A stretch of 64,000 nt of DNA from Schizochytrium sp. TIO01 (Eukaryota; Sar; Bigyra; Thraustochytrida; Thraustochytriidae): NCBI GenBank assembly GCA_004764695.1, contig SMSO01000035.1, forward strand, positions 3,663,040 to 3,727,039, in the 5' to 3' direction. Shown one piece after another: positions 1-9,876 of the stretch. The notes beneath the pieces were generated by a model. That model was not told the DNA's origin, ran no database searches, and saw only the letters and a list, made by a program, of their open reading frames with translations. The translations under genes and the position numbers were made by a program. Numbering within the stretch: the first letter of the stretch is position 1; the number at the start of each line of letters is the position of its first letter.

Positions 1-1232
1 ACATGGAGATCAAAGCGCTGGATTGCCTCCTGCAGCCCATTAAGGCGTTCCAGACACCGGGTTGTAGCTTCATCAATCTTCTGAAAACCACGCTCCGATA
101 AATTAAGTTGATTTATATCCAAGCCTTGTCGCTTGACGTTGCGCAAATGTTGACGTAGACTTTCAAACGCGCAATGAATTCTCCCATTAGGAGTATACCA
201 ACGTTGCAAAGTCTTCAATGTAATTCGATAGTCACTGGTCTCATCAACAATGGTATCATAGTTATAATTATCGAACTCGTGCACATCAAGTTTGCTGCCA
301 CGATGCGACGAGGCTTTTGTTTCTGCCCGAGGTTTTTCTAAGTCTTCATCTTTCTCAAATAGGATCAATGAAGCTATCAGCAAAGTATATAACTTATGTG
401 TATCACGCATCAACCGAGCCCAAAGCTCTCGACACGTAGAGCTGTTTGCTCTTCGGGGTCTATCAGCCGCAACCTGTTCAAGCTCTCTCAAACGTTCACC
501 TAGCACCAATAGAACTCGGTCATATGTATTAAGGATACTCTGCAAACTATTCTCGAGTCCTTGGCTCGCTTCAAGCTTAGATTCGACGGATCCTGCGTGG
601 AAGCTTCCGCAGCTCGAGCGGCGCGTTTCGGTTCTGTTCACAGTCGACAAGCGCAGCCGATGCACAGCTTCCGGGTGAAACCATGTGGCATTGTGATGGT
701 TGATTCCAGGCTGCAGAGTAGCTAAGGTGAAGTCATTAGTTCGATTGCATCGGTCACTTTCTCGGCCAGAAATCCTTAGCTCGTAAAGCTGGTTGAGCTT
801 AGCTGTAGGTGAACGTGGAGATGAGCACTCCAATATGCGCCAGCTATCTTGCTTAGCTAAAGAACTAGGACGGAGCCGGCTTAAGTCACTGTGTTTGCAC
901 GTATCAACGTCACATGGGTTTACGTTAGACTTCCTTTGGTTTAAACGAACAGTCTCTATTCTTGCTGTTGAAACTTACTTGGCCTCAGCACCATTTTCTT
1001 GAAGATGTGAGTACCTCTCACGATCTTCTCGTGCGTCGGATGGCGGTCGTAAAGTTTCAATATCAAGTTGCTTGTTTAGCTTAGGTTGAGCATTTCGCCT
1101 AGACCTTCTGCCTGCGAAAGGATGAAAGGGGTCGTTATATTTAGTTCCAAGGCTTTTCATTTCCTCGCGCCCCATGGAATCACGAATATCTCTACTCCAG
1201 CTATGGACCTCATCAGCACTGAAGATGTCCAT
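1..1232 (-). CDS. Unknown protein, 5' part, two exons; runs off the left edge
   Basis: I do not recognise this protein. It starts at the ATG at 1232 (an in-frame TGA lies just upstream) and is open to 979. Its frame then continues without a stop from 888 to base 1. Between them lies a 90-nt segment (889-978) with a perfect GTAAGT donor and a CACAG acceptor. It also holds an in-frame TAA, so the gene must be spliced or truncated. About 380 residues are visible: a charged, Arg-rich N-terminal third, then a helical, Leu/Glu-rich part around a segment reading LVLGERLRELEQV, then a stretch with NYDTIVDETSDYRITL. No membrane segment or catalytic motif is seen. The 3' end lies outside the window. 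The long open frame and clean intron make a real gene likely. The function is unknown. Confidence 0.6.
889..978 (-). other. Spliceosomal intron, 90 nt
   Basis: On the minus strand the segment begins GTAAGT and ends CACAG. A CTAAC branch-like motif lies about 35 nt before the acceptor. Removal keeps the frame (phase 2 join, AA+T) and deletes the TAA that ends the first open frame. Because its length is a multiple of three, retention would only add the stop and would not shift the frame. Confidence 0.55.
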
Positions 1233-1459
1233 CTTCGTGACTTTCTCTCAGCGCTACAATTCGGCTCTGCGAAATGCTTTCGGTGTCATAATTTACAGGC
1301 AAGAACTTAATCTAATGTTTATTATACGTATTACATGTTCTCCTCACTTTTGAGAACTTTAACGTTCTTACCTCTATAAGACTAAGGAGGAAAGGGGATA
1401 CCAAGACCATCCCAACTTTTGTTCATATTTCTTCAAAAAAGAGGAAACCTTCCGTCCCT

Positions 1460-1672
1460 ATGGCCGTCAACAATGACATTTTCGTCAAATGCGCGACAGT
1501 CTGTGCAAGATGGGCCGCTCCTATACAGAATCAGCATTCACACCAAGCTCCTGCTATCCTTGCATTTCTCGCACTTGATCGTCTTTTACAATTTAAAAGG
1601 ATTCGTAACGAGCAATTTTTTTCGGTTCCAGAGGTTCGTAAATTTATCTACTGTACCTGTAATTTTAATTAA
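1460..1672 (+). CDS. Possible small protein, 70 aa (doubtful)
   Basis: This is an ATG-started frame beginning MAVNNDIFVK, with a protein-like composition (Ala/Leu-rich middle, several Cys). The same frame is open about 145 nt upstream of the ATG, so it could be an exon rather than a whole gene. No domain is recognised and no promoter or splice site clearly supports it. Confidence 0.2.
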   Translation: MAVNNDIFVKCATVCARWAAPIQNQHSHQAPAILAFLALDRLLQFKRIRNEQFFSVPEVRKFIYCTCNFN

Positions 1673-3719
1673 AAATATAGTCTTATCATTAATTGCATGT
1701 GCCTCCTGACTATGTTTTCATAAACTTGCACAATTGCAAACATAGAGACAGCTTGTTCCTGTAAAGACCGAGCATCCCTTTCACGAATGGTAGCTACCTA
1801 CACGTAATCTATGAGGTAGCCTGGCAATGGATAATTAATTGGAATTAAAACTGTTGTCTTTAAAAAATAAATAAAAATATTTTAAAATAATTATTATTGC
1901 TGTCATCATTATTGTTATTGTCATTATTAGGATTTCTTTTTTCTAAAACCTAGAAACTATTATTTTAACTAAAAGAAAAGAAAAGAACTTGAAATGAATT
2001 AATTTTCTAATTAAATAATAAAAAATCTTCTGCTGAAAAAGGTTGTTCACATGCCTTTTCTCCATTCTCCGCGAGACGCACACGTGTTCTTCTTTGCAGC
2101 CGACATAATTTCAATTAATCGGTCAATCATTCATTCAATCAGTCACGTTGCACATCGTTTCATGCCCCTACTGGGGCCGCGCGACATGGGTCTTTTATAG
2201 CCTCCATTCTCGGAACTACAACGAGATCATCTAGTCTTACGCAACGTGCAAGATTTACTGTGCTATCGACGTAGGTGTTGATTCAGAAACCTTGCGTTTG
2301 TGTTATTTCCGGAATGACCTGCCTCCTAGCTACAAAGATTTTTGTATCGCAGCTCCGGCACTTTGTCGCCTTGCTGTGATCATCATAAAAAGGATGCCCA
2401 AATCTCTGCTGGTGAAAATGAAAATTCTAAGGTCTACAACGCTGTAATTACGATTCTGGCTCTTAACCTTGAGAAGCGCAAAGTAGACTCTGCTTACTCC
2501 ATAGTTTTAGTGGTCGCTTGGTCGACCATTATAGAATCAGTGACCGCTTTTCCCTTTCTTAAGTCAACGAAGTTTCCTGTGCTGACCGGGAAGTTTGCCC
2601 GCCGATCGATTTTGCGTTGCAGGGAAATCATCATGTCTGAAGTTGCTTTGTGCTTGCCAGGTCGTCCTGAACGCAAACTATCTTCCTAAGTTTGGAATGG
2701 CAAGGGCCAAACTTTATTTTTCTAGGTAGGGGAACAACTCCCCCAGATGGAGCCAATTCGTGGACGGGTGCTCCTCACCAGGTCGATCCTTACAGTCGAT
2801 TCTTACAGTACCAAACACCCTGGCCTCATTGCATAAGCTTCCAACCTGTGTTTGTCAGATGGTGTCTTATGTACCTACCTAGGCACCTATTGAGAGGTGA
2901 AACTGGTCAGTTGGAGGCTGATTTTGAAAATGAAGGCAAGGTGCTCGAGGGTCACCGGAGGGCTTTGGAGGGCTTGATAAAGTTTGGCTTTAAGATTTAT
3001 CAGGCTGCCGCCCCTAGAAATGAATTCCCTTTTAGGACAGCCTGATTCATACCATAATCCGGAGACAGAGACAAACTTAGTCCGTACTAAACACAATTGA
3101 AGAGGTCAGGTTAGCTTGTCTCTTCAAGTATCAACTCAGATTTCACATTCTGATAAATGCCTGTCAGTTCTTGGCTATCTTGAGTTCGCAACCACACATC
3201 TCTAGTTCTGATCTGGTGTAATTTAAAATAATGGAAGTAATACACGATTTGACGCTGTCTGTAGATATATTCAAGAAACAATTACAAATATATCAAAGGT
3301 GAAGGAAACATTTTAAAGCAAAACATCGCACATCAAATCAAATTAATTGAAAACATTTAAGTCAAAATGGTGGATTACCTGTAAGCATCTAGCCAACCAG
3401 GTTCGTGGTCCTCTTTTTCAAGAATATAGATAGACCCAACAAATTCTTATGACGAGGTACAGCAGGTTAACCGTCCTTTAGGCAATCCTTAAACTGAAAT
3501 TGTGCAGAGTGGCCTTGAAAGAACACAAGGATGTCCCATCATGACTTGATGAGCATAGAGCAACCAGTGCTCAGTCTGTGCATTCGTCGTAACTTCGAGT
3601 TTATCTCCGTTTCGGTATATAATCTTATAAATTGTTATAGAATTATCTCTTTAATTTAAAAACAAAACAGTAAAAGTTTCTAAACATAATACATAAGCCT
3701 TAGTGAATGAAATAAATTG

Positions 3720-3720
3720 A

Positions 3721-3767
<47 letters not shown>

Positions 3768-3791
3768 ATGAATAAATAAATAAATAAATAA
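3720..3791. repeat. (TAAA)n microsatellite
   Basis: About 18 tandem TAAA units with one TGAA interruption, in an A+T-rich intergenic region. Any frame through it is low complexity and not coding. Confidence 0.95.
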
Positions 3792-4088
3792 GCATATGAA
3801 GGCCGATATACAGACAGGCCTTTCTTTATACACATAGAAAATATAAAAAACATCCGGAAGCAATTGACAGTAGCACACTACTAGCATGTAGTTAGTACAT
3901 GCTTCTTTTCATAGTTCCTAAACTTTTCATGACATGCTATAAAGTTCATCGAATAAATAAATGAAGCTCTTACTAGATAGAAGATAGGTAATAACCAACT
4001 TCATCCAAATTAGCAGACCTTGAGGTCGGAGGCAGGCCTCATTTGCTGCCTGCGTGGTGTCCGGGGGCTGCTGTGCTATCCTCAGACA

Positions 4089-7000
4089 ATGGTCTCCATT
4101 CCTGATTCCTCGTCATTGTCCAACTCGGCCGCCGAGCCCACCACGGCGCCGGCCATGGCCACCCTAAGCGACGGCATTTCTGCTACTCAGAGCGAGCCTG
4201 ATCTCGCTCAGCGTGACGATGAGAACGTCGGCGCCGAGAATGCTGGGGAGAATAGTGACACCACTGCAGTTCTGGAAAGTCCGACAGGAGAACTCTCGAT
4301 AGATCCAGCAACGCAGCATGGAAAGAGGACCAAATGCACCAAGGCACTGCCGGCGTTGCTTGTGGCACGCTCGCCATCATTGATATCGGTTTCAAGAGCG
4401 ATGACACCGCCGCCAATGGATTCATCGGGATCATCAAGGTTCTTTGCTTCTTCATCACAGGCTGTGGAAAACCGAAGCGTGGCGGTTGTGGTGAGCGTGG
4501 TGGAATTCCACGTTCGGGAGGGACCCTCGATTCGCGAGACATTTCCGGATACGCTTGACATCTTTGACTCTGAACCGCAGACAACGGGGGCCATTGCAAC
4601 AGGAGTTTCACGGAGTAATTCTGGGAACCGTGTCAGAAGCAAGTCGGATGCGGACGGAGTGGCGTTCTCGTCCCAGGCGACCCGTGCCAAGTCGCCTTCA
4701 GTAGTGCAGCAGTCAGTGAGCTTTGAGACTTCGCTACAGAGCCAACTAGAGAATCCTTCGGGGTCTATCTCTCCATCTTCTAGGAGAAGAGCAGTGACGC
4801 TTAAACTTGAGCAAAACTACCGTACAAAACTCCCCTTCTTAGCCTTGCCAGATCGCGCTGACGCCCAGGACCATGGATTTAGCTACTTTTTACTTCGTCA
4901 AGCACCTTCGCTTGTGATGGGAGTTTCATGCTTCAGACAAGTCGAGTCTGACGAGGCCGTGCGCGGTAAACACCAGCGTGCATTGGTGGTAATGTGTAAC
5001 CTTCCGCTCTTTGATTTTATCAGATCTCTTATGGAGGTGCATGTAAATGATATTCTATGGGCAACAGATGCTAACGAGCGGTTAGCACGTATGCGAGCCC
5101 TCCACGTTAAATTGTCAAGCCTTATCCAACCTTCCCTATGCCGGGAGCTAAAAAATATTCAGGGTTCTACGTCCCTAGTCCAGTCCTTGCGCGTTCTCGG
5201 AGGGGCTAAAACTGCTCTGATACTGCTCAAATGTCTTCTTCTGGGTAATACCGGTGTCATGGTCACCGGTCCAGCTGGGGCCCTTGTCAGTCAAATCGTG
5301 CTCAGTATTTCTGGTCTTCTGCCACGGCGAGGTGGCATGCTTGGCGCGCTTATTGGGGAGAACATGGGTCATTCAACGACTTGCCGTGAACTTGCAGAGC
5401 TTGCTATGGCCGTGCTTCCACCTCGGCTTCAAGGTTACGCAGCACGGAAGCAAAATCGGTACAAGAGTAAGCTCCTCCTCATGCCTTACTGTAGTTTAAT
5501 GGAAATGGATGATATCCGTGAAGTCTATACACCGCGTGTCACATCCAAAAGTGGCAAGGGTTCTGAGCTGCAGGGTCGGTGTGGCTACTTTGCAGGAACA
5601 ACCAACCCAGTCATGGCTTCTGGCGTACGTAATGGCCTTGGCGACCTCATCCTCGAGCTCGATGATTCTGTATTAGCTGCTTTCTTGGTAGGACAAGGTG
5701 GCGCTGCTGCTGCAGGCTCCACGTCAGCAACGAGTGCTTCGCGCAAATCTGCCTCACCCTCACCTGTTTCAGGAAACAGCCCGACTTCTGCTAGTAGCAC
5801 ACATGCAGCTTTTCAGCAACTGGAACGTTTTTCATCGCGGGCAGCAAAATTTATGCGTGAGAAGACCGACGAAGTGGTAACTAAACTTCAGCAGCTCGGT
5901 AACAATTCGGTGCGTACTGCAACCCTGACGCCAGCAGGCCGTGTTGCTGCAGACCTTGGTGGCAAGGATCGAGCCTATGTTCGAAAGATTGATCGCTTGC
6001 TTTTAGGAAGTGGACGCGAGAAGTTTGCTTCAATGAATAAACGTCGCTCGCGAAGCAAAAGCCCGCACAAGAAAAAACCCTCTGCTTCAGGTTCCGCTTC
6101 GTTGAAGAGCAGTGGTGCACCGCGTCACACATCTTCAATGTCATCGACGACCTCGACTTCAGACTCATCTCCTCCTTCCTGCAAGCCCTCACCCGCTCCC
6201 TCAGTGTCCGCTGCGCCTTCGCTAACGAGTAGTTGGAAAAAGTCTGGCGCAGCCGCTTCATTCTCTAGTTTTATGAGCTCAATCGCCCAGCTTGTTGACC
6301 CAGACAGTCATAATACCAACAACAATAATAACTCAAGCGAGAATGCAGCAAGGGGTGAGACGAATGAGACGGACCATCTTGCTTATGAAGCTCTTGACGG
6401 TGGTTCCTCTGAAGGCCACTCTAGTGTTGTTGATGAGGAAGACGCTGCTGTTGAATCACTTGTTGGTGATGTTGAGACTGACTTTGGCGAAGGGCCACGA
6501 ACAGAAGAGGAACTGGAGGCTAAAATCCAAGAGCTATTTGTCTCTTGGATGAATAGTCTCTTCTCTGAAATTTCTCATTTTATTGACCATGGTTCTTTGC
6601 CTCAAGCCCCACCCGGGACCATCCAGGGCTTAGTCCCATCTCATAATCAAGACTACTTGCGCGAATGGGCACGCCGCACTCAGACAACCAGGGAGAAAAA
6701 CACTTGTAGTGAGGTGGTGCAATTTGCCAATGGAGATGAATACCGCGGTGAGATTCTCGTGAGTGATGCGGATGGTTTCGTTGACCTTGACCATGACGCA
6801 TCCCGTAATTTGTCGCATGGAGTTCGCGTGGATAGACAGGGCCGTGGTGTGTACACAGCTGCTCAATCTGGATGGCGCTATGAAGGAGCCTGGGAGAATG
6901 ATGTTCGACAGGGTAATGGCGTAGCTACCTGTGGGGACTCCTTCCTATTCGATGGTGCCTGGGATGGCAATCGCCGCAATGGACGCGGTACCTGCATAGT

Positions 7001-7673
7001 AAAGGGCAAGGGTCAGGTTTCTGGTGTTTGGGACGCTGATGTCTTGCGACAAGGCGTCTTCTTTGATCAAAATGGAAATAAGTTGGACGCGGTTTTTGAT
7101 GATGAAGGAAGAGTTGAAGAAGGAGTCTTTATGAATGCAGAAGGCAATGCTTCATACAAAGGGCGATTCAACAAGGCAGGCCTCCCACATGGTGTTGGTA
7201 ATGCCGCATACCCGGATGAGTCAAAATACTCGGGAACTTTTGTCAATGGCCAGCGTCATGGTCAAGGCGCATGGTCAGTGTCTCCCCTTGAGTGGTATGC
7301 TGGAGGGTGGAAAGAAAATGTTTTTAACGGCGACGGAATCCTTGCCTTCAAATTGAAGTCAAAGGCCGGTGATGGTGAAGACGGAGTATCAAAACCTGTG
7401 GAACTCGAGGCTACCTGGAATGCTGGCAAATTAGACCCTGTGCGTTTATGCTGTGTTCGTGACGCAGTTACGCGCGAACCAATCTTTGAGGGTAAACTTC
7501 AGGACTGGGATAGTGCTACGCAAGTGCCTTCATTTAGCCCCCCGACAATGTCTTTTAAACCGGAGTACATGCCACACGATTTTGCATGTTTTCTTGAGCC
7601 GCTGCCTAGTTGTGAAGGAAAGGTTTTGCCAAGCCTGCCGAGTGACAGCGAATATGATACCGAGTCTGAATAA
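4089..7673 (+). CDS. AVL9-like DENN protein with C-terminal MORN repeats
   Basis: The protein is 1194 aa from the ATG at 4089; the open frame extends 23 codons upstream but without an ATG. After a disordered Ser-rich start, residues about 130-150 (VVSVVEFHVREG) match the N-terminal longin-like strand of DENN proteins. LPFLALPD (about 247) and GVSCFRQV (about 278) are hallmarks of the AVL9 branch. A helical LLKCLLLGNTGVMV segment (about 380) and YFAGTTNPV (about 500) follow the AVL9 order. Then comes a long Ser/Lys-rich linker and, from about 870 to 1110, roughly six degenerate MORN repeats (YEGAW, FDGAW, YKGRF, YSGTF and AGGW, each followed by G.G). AVL9 acts in late secretory traffic, and DENN modules commonly regulate Rab GTPases. 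MORN repeats often bind membranes or dimerise. The combination suggests a membrane-tethered trafficking regulator. The family is clear; the cellular role is inferred. Confidence 0.85.
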   Translation: MVSIPDSSSLSNSAAEPTTAPAMATLSDGISATQSEPDLAQRDDENVGAENAGENSDTTAVLESPTGELSIDPATQHGKRTKCTKALPALLVARSPSLISVSRAMTPPPMDSSGSSRFFASSSQAVENRSVAVVVSVVEFHVREGPSIRETFPDTLDIFDSEPQTTGAIATGVSRSNSGNRVRSKSDADGVAFSSQATRAKSPSVVQQSVSFETSLQSQLENPSGSISPSSRRRAVTLKLEQNYRTKLPFLALPDRADAQDHGFSYFLLRQAPSLVMGVSCFRQVESDEAVRGKHQRALVVMCNLPLFDFIRSLMEVHVNDILWATDANERLARMRALHVKLSSLIQPSLCRELKNIQGSTSLVQSLRVLGGAKTALILLKCLLLGNTGVMVTGPAGALVSQIVLSISGLLPRRGGMLGALIGENMGHSTTCRELAELAMAVLPPRLQGYAARKQNRYKSKLLLMPYCSLMEMDDIREVYTPRVTSKSGKGSELQGRCGYFAGTTNPVMASGVRNGLGDLILELDDSVLAAFLVGQGGAAAAGSTSATSASRKSASPSPVSGNSPTSASSTHAAFQQLERFSSRAAKFMREKTDEVVTKLQQLGNNSVRTATLTPAGRVAADLGGKDRAYVRKIDRLLLGSGREKFASMNKRRSRSKSPHKKKPSASGSASLKSSGAPRHTSSMSSTTSTSDSSPPSCKPSPAPSVSAAPSLTSSWKKSGAAASFSSFMSSIAQLVDPDSHNTNNNNNSSENAARGETNETDHLAYEALDGGSSEGHSSVVDEEDAAVESLVGDVETDFGEGPRTEEELEAKIQELFVSWMNSLFSEISHFIDHGSLPQAPPGTIQGLVPSHNQDYLREWARRTQTTREKNTCSEVVQFANGDEYRGEILVSDADGFVDLDHDASRNLSHGVRVDRQGRGVYTAAQSGWRYEGAWENDVRQGNGVATCGDSFLFDGAWDGNRRNGRGTCIVKGKGQVSGVWDADVLRQGVFFDQNGNKLDAVFDDEGRVEEGVFMNAEGNASYKGRFNKAGLPHGVGNAAYPDESKYSGTFVNGQRHGQGAWSVSPLEWYAGGWKENVFNGDGILAFKLKSKAGDGEDGVSKPVELEATWNAGKLDPVRLCCVRDAVTREPIFEGKLQDWDSATQVPSFSPPTMSFKPEYMPHDFACFLEPLPSCEGKVLPSLPSDSEYDTESE

Positions 7674-8370
7674 CGTACTTCATTAAGAGAAAGCTTTGGA
7701 TCCCGATAAAATTAACTCCTGCCATTTATGACAAAGACGTAAAATTGAAATTGAAATTAACACACAACTGCTTTGCTAATATGGTTCTCTTACTCTAACC
7801 CTGGCAAGCAACAATCTGTGCGCCCACTTGGATTGAAGTACGGACGTATGGCATCGTTATCTCACTGTCAGTGTCACTAGATATCATAGACTTCTTCTGT
7901 AGAATTAATAGACATGAGCAAAGTGAGATGTATAATGTTATTAACCCTAAGAAAGGCCTTGCGAAAAGCTCGTAAATATTTCTTAATATTAAACCTTATA
8001 TAGATGGTTTCTTGAAGTTCCATTTTTCTTTTCCTTTTTTTAAAAACATAAAGTAAATACAAGGCAGATTAGGTAGAATGCTGGCAGAGAATATTTCAAT
8101 AGCTCGTAAACATATTCATCAATGTAACGTTCCAAAGATGGCTACGACTTAAGGAATTCATGCATTTTCTTTGAAGATGAAATTACAATACTCAAGAGTA
8201 GTGTATGGTATTTAATAATAAAAAACACCTCGAAAAGTGTCAGGGTTTGGCACTTGTTGTTGAATTTTCTTTGTCGCGCCTTGTTTAAGCTTGGTCCATG
8301 CGCATTGTAAAGCCCACGGTGAAATTCTATTACCACGATATTGATCATAATCATAGAATAAAATATTCAC
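7674..8370. other. Convergent intergenic spacer
   Basis: This is A+T-rich DNA between the 3' ends of the DENN-MORN gene and the minus-strand PKFG-repeat gene. It probably holds both 3' untranslated regions. No coding frame or structured element is convincing. Confidence 0.6.
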
Positions 8371-9003
8371 TCATTGCTGTGATTTTCGAGCCATTCTTTG
8401 TGACGTGTAAGTCGAATTGTAAGCCTCGTGGTCTTCAGTGCTCACATTTTTACGACGTGAAAGCAGCTGAGGAGGGACGAAGACATTCTGCGAGGAAGGT
8501 GCGCTTGGACGTTGAGCTGATGTGGTGGCTGACTGCTGATATTTAGTGGGTTGGGTTGGTTTTTGCTGGCCAAACCTGGGGAGGTCCTGGTGATGCGTTG
8601 GATTAAATTTTGGCAAACTTTGCAGCGGTTGTTTCAACGCAATAGTTTGCTCGCCAAATTTCGGTAAATTTTGTTTCGGAGCGCTATTCTGTTCACCGAA
8701 TTTTGGCAGATCTAGTCGAGGCTTCTTTATTGATTCTTTGGATATCTGTGGTGTATGAGGGTTCTCAGAAGAAAGTAATTCCGCAGGTCTTTTGTGTGGT
8801 GAAGGAGTTTCCTCAGTTTCCATGCGCTCGCAGTCGTGCGTTGCAGCCATTGGATTTGTTACGTTGTTATTTTCTGTTTCACTTGATGGTTCAACGTTCG
8901 GCACTTGTTTTGGGACTTCACGATCTCCCAAATTTTGTTGGGTTTGTACCTCCTCGTCGTCGCTTTCCTCGTCCGAAGACGACGCGTAGTTTTGAAGCAT
9001 CAT
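8371..9003 (-). CDS. Small acidic protein with PKFG repeats, unknown function
   Basis: The protein is 210 aa, starting at the ATG pair at 9003. The N-terminus (NYASSSDEESDDEE) is a Ser/Asp/Glu tract of the kind phosphorylated by CK2 in nuclear proteins. The middle has a basic KRP...KKPR segment that could be a nuclear localisation signal. Four spaced copies of LPKFG/LPKFN/LPRFG follow. The C-terminus carries FVPPQLLSRRKNVSTED, which looks like a conserved C-terminal motif, but I cannot name its family. It is predicted to be mostly disordered and nuclear. The 3' end faces the DENN-MORN gene and the 5' end diverges from the histidine phosphatase. An extra 5' exon (near 9080-9200) cannot be excluded. 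Confidence 0.65.
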   Translation of the reverse strand: MMLQNYASSSDEESDDEEVQTQQNLGDREVPKQVPNVEPSSETENNNVTNPMAATHDCERMETEETPSPHKRPAELLSSENPHTPQISKESIKKPRLDLPKFGEQNSAPKQNLPKFGEQTIALKQPLQSLPKFNPTHHQDLPRFGQQKPTQPTKYQQSATTSAQRPSAPSSQNVFVPPQLLSRRKNVSTEDHEAYNSTYTSQRMARKSQQ

Positions 9004-9876
9004 CCTTGCTAAAATTGTTCAACTGATGGCTTGTTTCTCCACAGTATCAGCGAGCTCTGCACTCTCTCTGCACTTTCTCCACTTTCTCCAAGCAATCTTC
9101 ACTCGACGCTCGAACTTCAACGTCAAGCCACGCTTGCAAGCGCTCTTCGTTGGAGAAGATGTTTTGCATCTCATCACAGACCTTTTCATTCTTTTCTTCA
9201 AAAGTTCATCATTGGAATAAAATTAATGGAATACCCAATTCTCTTATCATGATGGCGCTTATGATCATAAGTTCACCTGGTCGTGTAATATAAAATGTCT
9301 ATCCATTCTTTCGCTGACTCGGTTGTGCAAATCAACTCATCGATAACAACACAACTCTAAAGCAATTCATCCATCGCAGTTACCAATCGAGTGGCCGACC
9401 AAACCTTCGATCGCCTCCGAACGATCTTTGGGGCGTCGATCTATACGACTAGGACTGCGGCAGAGGCTCTGTCGTGCACCAGTTCACCAACACTCGAGCC
9501 GGTGTGGCATTTGCGTGCACATAAGAGGGCTCTACGGCAGTGAGGTACCGGTGGAGGAAACCCTTGTTCGTTGTGTGCCCATACAGAAAATAAACATACG
9601 TACGTGTAAGTTTGCGAACTGCAATCTGCATCAATATGAACGTGTATACCATAAAGGCTGCTAGACCTTCCTCGAAATTGATTGGGCTTATCTTAGCTCA
9701 CAACGTTTGTGTAGGATCTAGAGAACCTGATTCTTGGATTGGATGCAAGCAGAAGGACATTGTCATCATAGTTGATGGAAAACAACCACAGCCGCAGCAA
9801 ACTAACATGATACTAACTGGATTGTGTGTCTTTGATGAATTTGTTCGCGCAGTAGACAAGGTTAAAGTTTGCCAAA
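9004..9876. other. Divergent intergenic region (shared promoter region)
   Basis: This 873-bp spacer separates the starts of the minus PKFG-repeat gene and the plus histidine phosphatase, so both promoters should lie here. A 40-codon minus frame (MQNIFSNEERLQAWL...) just upstream of the PKFG gene could be an upstream ORF or a missed 5' exon. I found no donor that joins it cleanly. Confidence 0.45.

Larger units (their letters stand above)
1233..4088. other. Intergenic, A+T-rich; no recognised gene
   Basis: The stretch holds an A+T-rich belt at about 1850-2040 and an AAAT microsatellite (3720-3791). A 70-codon ATG frame lies at 1460-1672 (+), inside an open stretch from about 1314. Two frames without ATG at 2342-2689 and 2692-3045 (+) resemble no family I know. 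I cannot support any of these as genes. Confidence 0.5.

Noticed and set aside
2342-3045. Two consecutive plus frames of about 115 codons
   Set aside because: Neither starts with ATG, they are in different frames, and no motif is recognised.
4183-4690. 142- and 160-codon minus frames inside the DENN-MORN gene
   Set aside because: Antisense shadows of a Ser/Ala-rich coding region with clear AVL9 homology on the plus strand.
9019-9201. Short minus frames upstream of the PKFG-repeat gene
   Set aside because: One reads plausibly (MQNIFSNEERLQAW) but is only 40 codons, and no donor and acceptor pair joins it to the gene.
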